34,575 bases of DNA from Rhodospirillaceae bacterium (lineage in GTDB: Bacteria > Pseudomonadota > Alphaproteobacteria > MPNO01 > UBA2964): contig JABJKO010000346.1 in NCBI GenBank assembly GCA_018660305.1, positions 1 through 34,575 on the forward strand. Reading direction: 5' to 3'. This document shows positions 32,134 through 34,575 of the stretch, piece after piece. The notes beneath the pieces were generated by a model. It was not told the DNA's origin. It ran no database searches and was given only the letters and a program-made list of their open reading frames with translations. The translations under genes and the position numbers were made by a program. How positions within the stretch are numbered: the first letter of the stretch is position 1; each line of letters opens with the position of its first letter.

Positions 32134-32260
32134 CGGAATTGAATTCCGTCTATAGAGCCCAGATTGTTCGACGACCGGCTCGAGCCCGTTTGTACATCGA
32201 GCCTCTAAGAGTAGTCCGTCGGTATTTGTAGTAATGTTGCGCTTAGTCGCTACCCGACGG
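32132..32260 (+). repeat. Structured leader between hydratase and binding-protein genes
   Basis: Three inverted repeats lie ahead of the binding-protein gene. GACGGAATT (32132-32140) and AATTCCGTC (32142-32150) form a near-perfect palindrome across the hydratase stop. GGCTCG at 32177-32182 pairs with CGAGCC at 32198-32203. CCGTCGG at 32216-32222 pairs with CCGACGG at 32254-32260. They could fold in the 5' leader of the binding-protein message. No T-run follows, so this is not a plain terminator. Confidence 0.45.
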
Positions 32261-32337
32261 TCGACGTGTATCCAATGGCTCGCAAGAAGCCAGACAAAGT
32301 ATTGAACGAACACATTGATCAGAGGAGGATCATTACA

Positions 32338-33441
32338 ATGCCGACACTCACAAAACTATTAGCCACTGCGAGCGTGTTAGCGCTCACCGCCGCCGGAACA
32401 GCGAATGCGGCGGATTTCTATAAGGGCAAACGCCTTTCCATTCTCATCAATTACAGCGCCGGCGGCCCGACCGATGTCGAAGCACGGCTGTTCGCCCGCA
32501 ATATCGGCAAGCATATTGCTGGCAACCCGCAGGTCATCGGCAAGAATATGGCGGGCGCGGGCGGTGTGGTCGCGACGAACTTTCTCGGCCAAAAGGCGAG
32601 AAAGGACGGCCGCACAATCGGCTATTTCACCGCGATCGCGGCAACGAAGGCCTTCGAACCGCTGAAGGATAAGGGTCTCAAGGTGGACATCGGGAAATTC
32701 GACCTGGTCGCCACCCAGGCAGGCACCTCCTTCACCTATATCCGCAAGGACATGGCGCCCGGCATCAACAAGCCAGTGGACGTCATGAAGGCGCACGGGC
32801 TGACTGTTTCCGGTCTGCGCTCCTACAGCAGCAAGGACATTATGTTGCGGTTGTCGCTGGACTTGCTCGGCATCAAGCACAAGTACGTCACCGGTTATCG
32901 CGGCAGTTCCAAGGCGCGCGTGGCCGTGATGCAGAACGAGGCGCAGATGCACAATGAATCGCAGCCGTCCTATCGGGCCAAGGTTGTACCGACCCTGATC
33001 GACACCAACATGGCGATCGGCCTTTGGTATTATCCGTTCGACGACGGCACCACGGTCAAGGCACAGCCCCGGTTGGCCAAAGGGCTGAATGTCACATCGT
33101 TCCACGATTTCTACGAGAAAGTGAAAGGCACGAAGCCGTCCGGAATTATGTGGAAGGTATTCCGCGAGGTTAACCGTGCGTCCGGCATGGCCCAACGCTC
33201 GATCGTGATGCCGCCAGGATCGCCGAAAGCGGCGCTAATGGCCCTGCGGAAGGCTGTCCACGGGCTCAATAACGATCCGCAATTTGCCAAGGATTCGATG
33301 AAGACAGTCAGTTTCGTACCGCAGTACGACATTGGCGCGGTGGCCGAGAGGATTACCAAGGCGAGTATCAAATTGTCGCCCGACGTAATCACCTTCCTGA
33401 AGGGCTATGTCGACAAAGTAACGTCGAAAAAAACCAACTAG
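32338..33441 (+). CDS. TctC/Bug-type solute-binding protein (first of tandem pair)
   Basis: The start is ATG 32338, 10 bases after a strong AGAGGAGG; this gives 367 aa with a signal peptide (MPTLTKLL, cleavage after ANA near residue 24). The mature protein is a TctC/Bug-like binding protein: SILINYSAGGPTDVEARLFARNIG, VIGKNMAGAGGVVATN, then YFTAIAATKAFEPL, and PPGSPKAALMALRKA near the end. It is about 40 residues longer than usual Bug proteins, with extra sequence in the second lobe (YRGSSKARVAVMQNEAQMHNESQPS). No TctA or TctB gene follows in the window; it may use the TctAB at 14736-16776 or act as an orphan sensor/receptor. Its place in the CoA operon points to import of the operon's substrate. 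Confidence 0.85.
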   Translation: MPTLTKLLATASVLALTAAGTANAADFYKGKRLSILINYSAGGPTDVEARLFARNIGKHIAGNPQVIGKNMAGAGGVVATNFLGQKARKDGRTIGYFTAIAATKAFEPLKDKGLKVDIGKFDLVATQAGTSFTYIRKDMAPGINKPVDVMKAHGLTVSGLRSYSSKDIMLRLSLDLLGIKHKYVTGYRGSSKARVAVMQNEAQMHNESQPSYRAKVVPTLIDTNMAIGLWYYPFDDGTTVKAQPRLAKGLNVTSFHDFYEKVKGTKPSGIMWKVFREVNRASGMAQRSIVMPPGSPKAALMALRKAVHGLNNDPQFAKDSMKTVSFVPQYDIGAVAERITKASIKLSPDVITFLKGYVDKVTSKKTN

Positions 33442-33451
33442 GGACAGGCTA

Positions 33452-33482
33452 TAAGGGCCGTGGATGGGATCCACGGCCCTTA
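33452..33482. terminator. Intercistronic hairpin after first binding-protein gene
   Basis: A 13-bp perfect stem (33452-33464 with 33470-33482) closes a TGGGA loop 10 bases after the stop codon. There is no T-run on the plus side, so it may stop 3' exonucleases or partly terminate transcription rather than being a full intrinsic terminator. Confidence 0.6.
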
Positions 33483-33503
33483 ACCTCAATCGGATCATAA
33501 AAT

Positions 33504-33571
33504 TGAACTTCCCCAAACCGACCATGCCATGGTCAACGGGGTTGCTTTCGCGCCAGGATGAGCCGGGATGA
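33504..33571 (+). pseudogene. Fossil fragment of the HCHL-like hydratase gene
   Basis: Bases 33504-33550 align with 31601-31648 of the hydratase gene (shared core CCCAAACCGACCAT, then GCCATGGTCAACGG) with one deleted base that shifts the frame. The fragment then jumps to a CCGGGATGA like the GGCGGGATGA at the hydratase stop. The middle and the 5' half of the gene are missing. It is the relic of a second hydratase copy between the two binding-protein genes and codes for nothing. Confidence 0.75.
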
Positions 33572-33734
33572 CAGATAGAATTTCCGTCTGTAGTATTCTT
33601 TGCAATAATCCAAAATAGTACCGTCAGCGTTAAGTCTGGATTTGCGTAGTGCTGCTAGCCAGGTGGTTGCGTGAGCACATAACGGCTCGTAAGAAGCCGA
33701 AAAAATTTCAATAATTTACAGGAGGATCACGACG

Positions 33735-34575
33735 ATGCCGACATTCACAAAACTTCTGGCCGCGGCGAGTGTAATCGCACTCGCAACCGCCGGAACTGCG
33801 ACTGCGAAAGACGTCTACAAGGACAAACGCCTTACCGTGCTGATCAATTACAGCGCCGGCGGCCCCACCGACATCGAAGCGCGGCTGTTCGCGCGTCATA
33901 TTGGCCGGGTTATCGCTGGCAAACCCCAGGTTATCAGCAAGAACATGGCCGGCGCCGGCGGCACCGTTGCCACCAACTATCTGGGCGCAAAAGCCCGCAA
34001 AGACGGCTACACCATGGGCTATTTCACGGCTCTGGCATCGACCCAGGCCTTCAAGCCGCTTAAGGATCGTGGCGTAAAGGTCGATCCGGCGTCATTTGGA
34101 CTGATCGCCACCGCGTCCGGCTCGTCCTATGCCTATATGCGCACCGATGTCGCACCGGGCATCAAAAAACCCGAAGACATTATGAAGACCAAAGGCTTCA
34201 CATTGTTGGGATTGCGCCCCCAGAGCAGTCTCGATCTTCGCGAACGCATCGTGCTCGATATGCTCGGTCTCAAATATAAATATGTCACCGGTTATCGCGG
34301 CACATCCAAGGCTCGAGTGGCCATACTGCAGGGCGAAGGCGATTATCTCACCGAATCCCAGCCGTCTTTCCGCGCCAAAGTGGTGCCGACATTGATCAAA
34401 ACCGGCCAGGCGATCGGGCTTTTCTACTATCCGTTCGACGATGGCACCCGTGTCTGGTCGCCCCCCGATCTGGGCAAAAATCTCGACATGATGCCGTTCG
34501 ACAAGTTCTACACCAAGGTCACCGGCAAGAAGCCTGAAGCGGCGGGCATGCTGTGGACGGCGTTCCGTGAAATCA
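33735..34575 (+). CDS. TctC/Bug-type solute-binding protein (second of tandem pair, 3' end beyond window)
   Basis: The ATG at 33735 follows AGGAGGATCA and opens 280 codons before the window ends. The signal peptide (MPTFTKLLAAASVIALATAG, cleavage after ATA) and the mature start closely copy the neighbour at 32338: VLINYSAGGPTDIEARLFARHIG, KNMAGAGGTVATNYLG, KYVTGYRGTSKARVA, ESQPSFRAKVVPTLI. It is clearly the product of tandem duplication, since the upstream sequence is also shared. Differences cluster in ligand-lobe segments (TLLGLRPQSSLDLRE against TVSGLRSYSSKDIML), which suggests altered specificity. The C-terminus is not visible, and further genes of the operon may follow. Confidence 0.85.
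   Translation, partial: MPTFTKLLAAASVIALATAGTATAKDVYKDKRLTVLINYSAGGPTDIEARLFARHIGRVIAGKPQVISKNMAGAGGTVATNYLGAKARKDGYTMGYFTALASTQAFKPLKDRGVKVDPASFGLIATASGSSYAYMRTDVAPGIKKPEDIMKTKGFTLLGLRPQSSLDLRERIVLDMLGLKYKYVTGYRGTSKARVAILQGEGDYLTESQPSFRAKVVPTLIKTGQAIGLFYYPFDDGTRVWSPPDLGKNLDMMPFDKFYTKVTGKKPEAAGMLWTAFREI

Overview
The window looks like a chromosomal segment of a fairly high-GC alphaproteobacterium, probably Rhodospirillales-like. The evidence is protein style: a RibA with a degenerate N-terminal domain, a ZapE ATPase, a YciB/IspZ-type protein, a TIGR02444 protein, several Bug/TctC-type binding proteins, and ADP-forming acyl-CoA synthetases with CoA-linked enzymes. Species cannot be named from the sequence. 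I found no rRNA, tRNA, CRISPR array or insertion sequence.

Layout. 1-200: 3' end of a probable family 5 ABC solute-binding protein and a strong bidirectional terminator. 225-1838: a phage-like LamG-type protein and a small exported protein. 2126-3247: ribA. 3372-4967: a divergent pair in which an S24/LexA-like repressor is surrounded by six copies of a 12-bp operator-like element, one of them inside a good promoter ahead of a small Arg/Trp-rich ORF. 4969-10119: a small lipoprotein, a TIGR02444 protein, an SDR, ZapE, a class II aldolase, a DUF2141 protein and a dienelactone hydrolase-like protein. 10300-13204: YciB-like protein, a LeuC/LeuD-type isomerase with unusual loops, and a small membrane protein. 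13218-14675: an XRE regulator and a cytoplasmic 4,5-dihydroxyphthalate decarboxylase-like protein. 14736-20373 (minus strand): a complete TctCAB tripartite tricarboxylate transporter, then an ICL/PEP mutase-family protein with an altered active site and a metal-dependent amidohydrolase. 20374-21789: a gene-poor, lower-GC stretch with one hypothetical protein.

The most interesting part is 21790 to the end. Two divergent gene sets meet at about 27.69-27.86 kb. The minus set is AcuI-like reductase, acyl-CoA dehydrogenase, hotdog thioesterase, ADP-forming acyl-CoA synthetase and HCHL-like enoyl-CoA hydratase. The plus set is ADP-forming acyl-CoA synthetase, acyl-CoA dehydrogenase, HCHL-like hydratase, then two tandem TctC-type binding proteins. 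The three core enzymes are paralogous between the sets. Each hydratase carries a Lys/Ala-rich, histone H1-like tail, but at opposite ends of the protein (C-terminal at 21790, N-terminal at 31207). Between the tandem binding proteins lies a 68-bp fossil of the hydratase gene, showing that a hydratase-binding protein unit was duplicated and then decayed.

Together the genes suggest uptake of an organic, possibly aromatic, carboxylate by TctC-type proteins, activation to a CoA thioester, dehydrogenation and hydration or retro-aldol cleavage of the side chain. The combination of an ADP-forming synthetase with an HCHL-family enzyme recalls FerA/FerB of Sphingobium sp. SYK-6, but the substrate here is not shown by the sequence.
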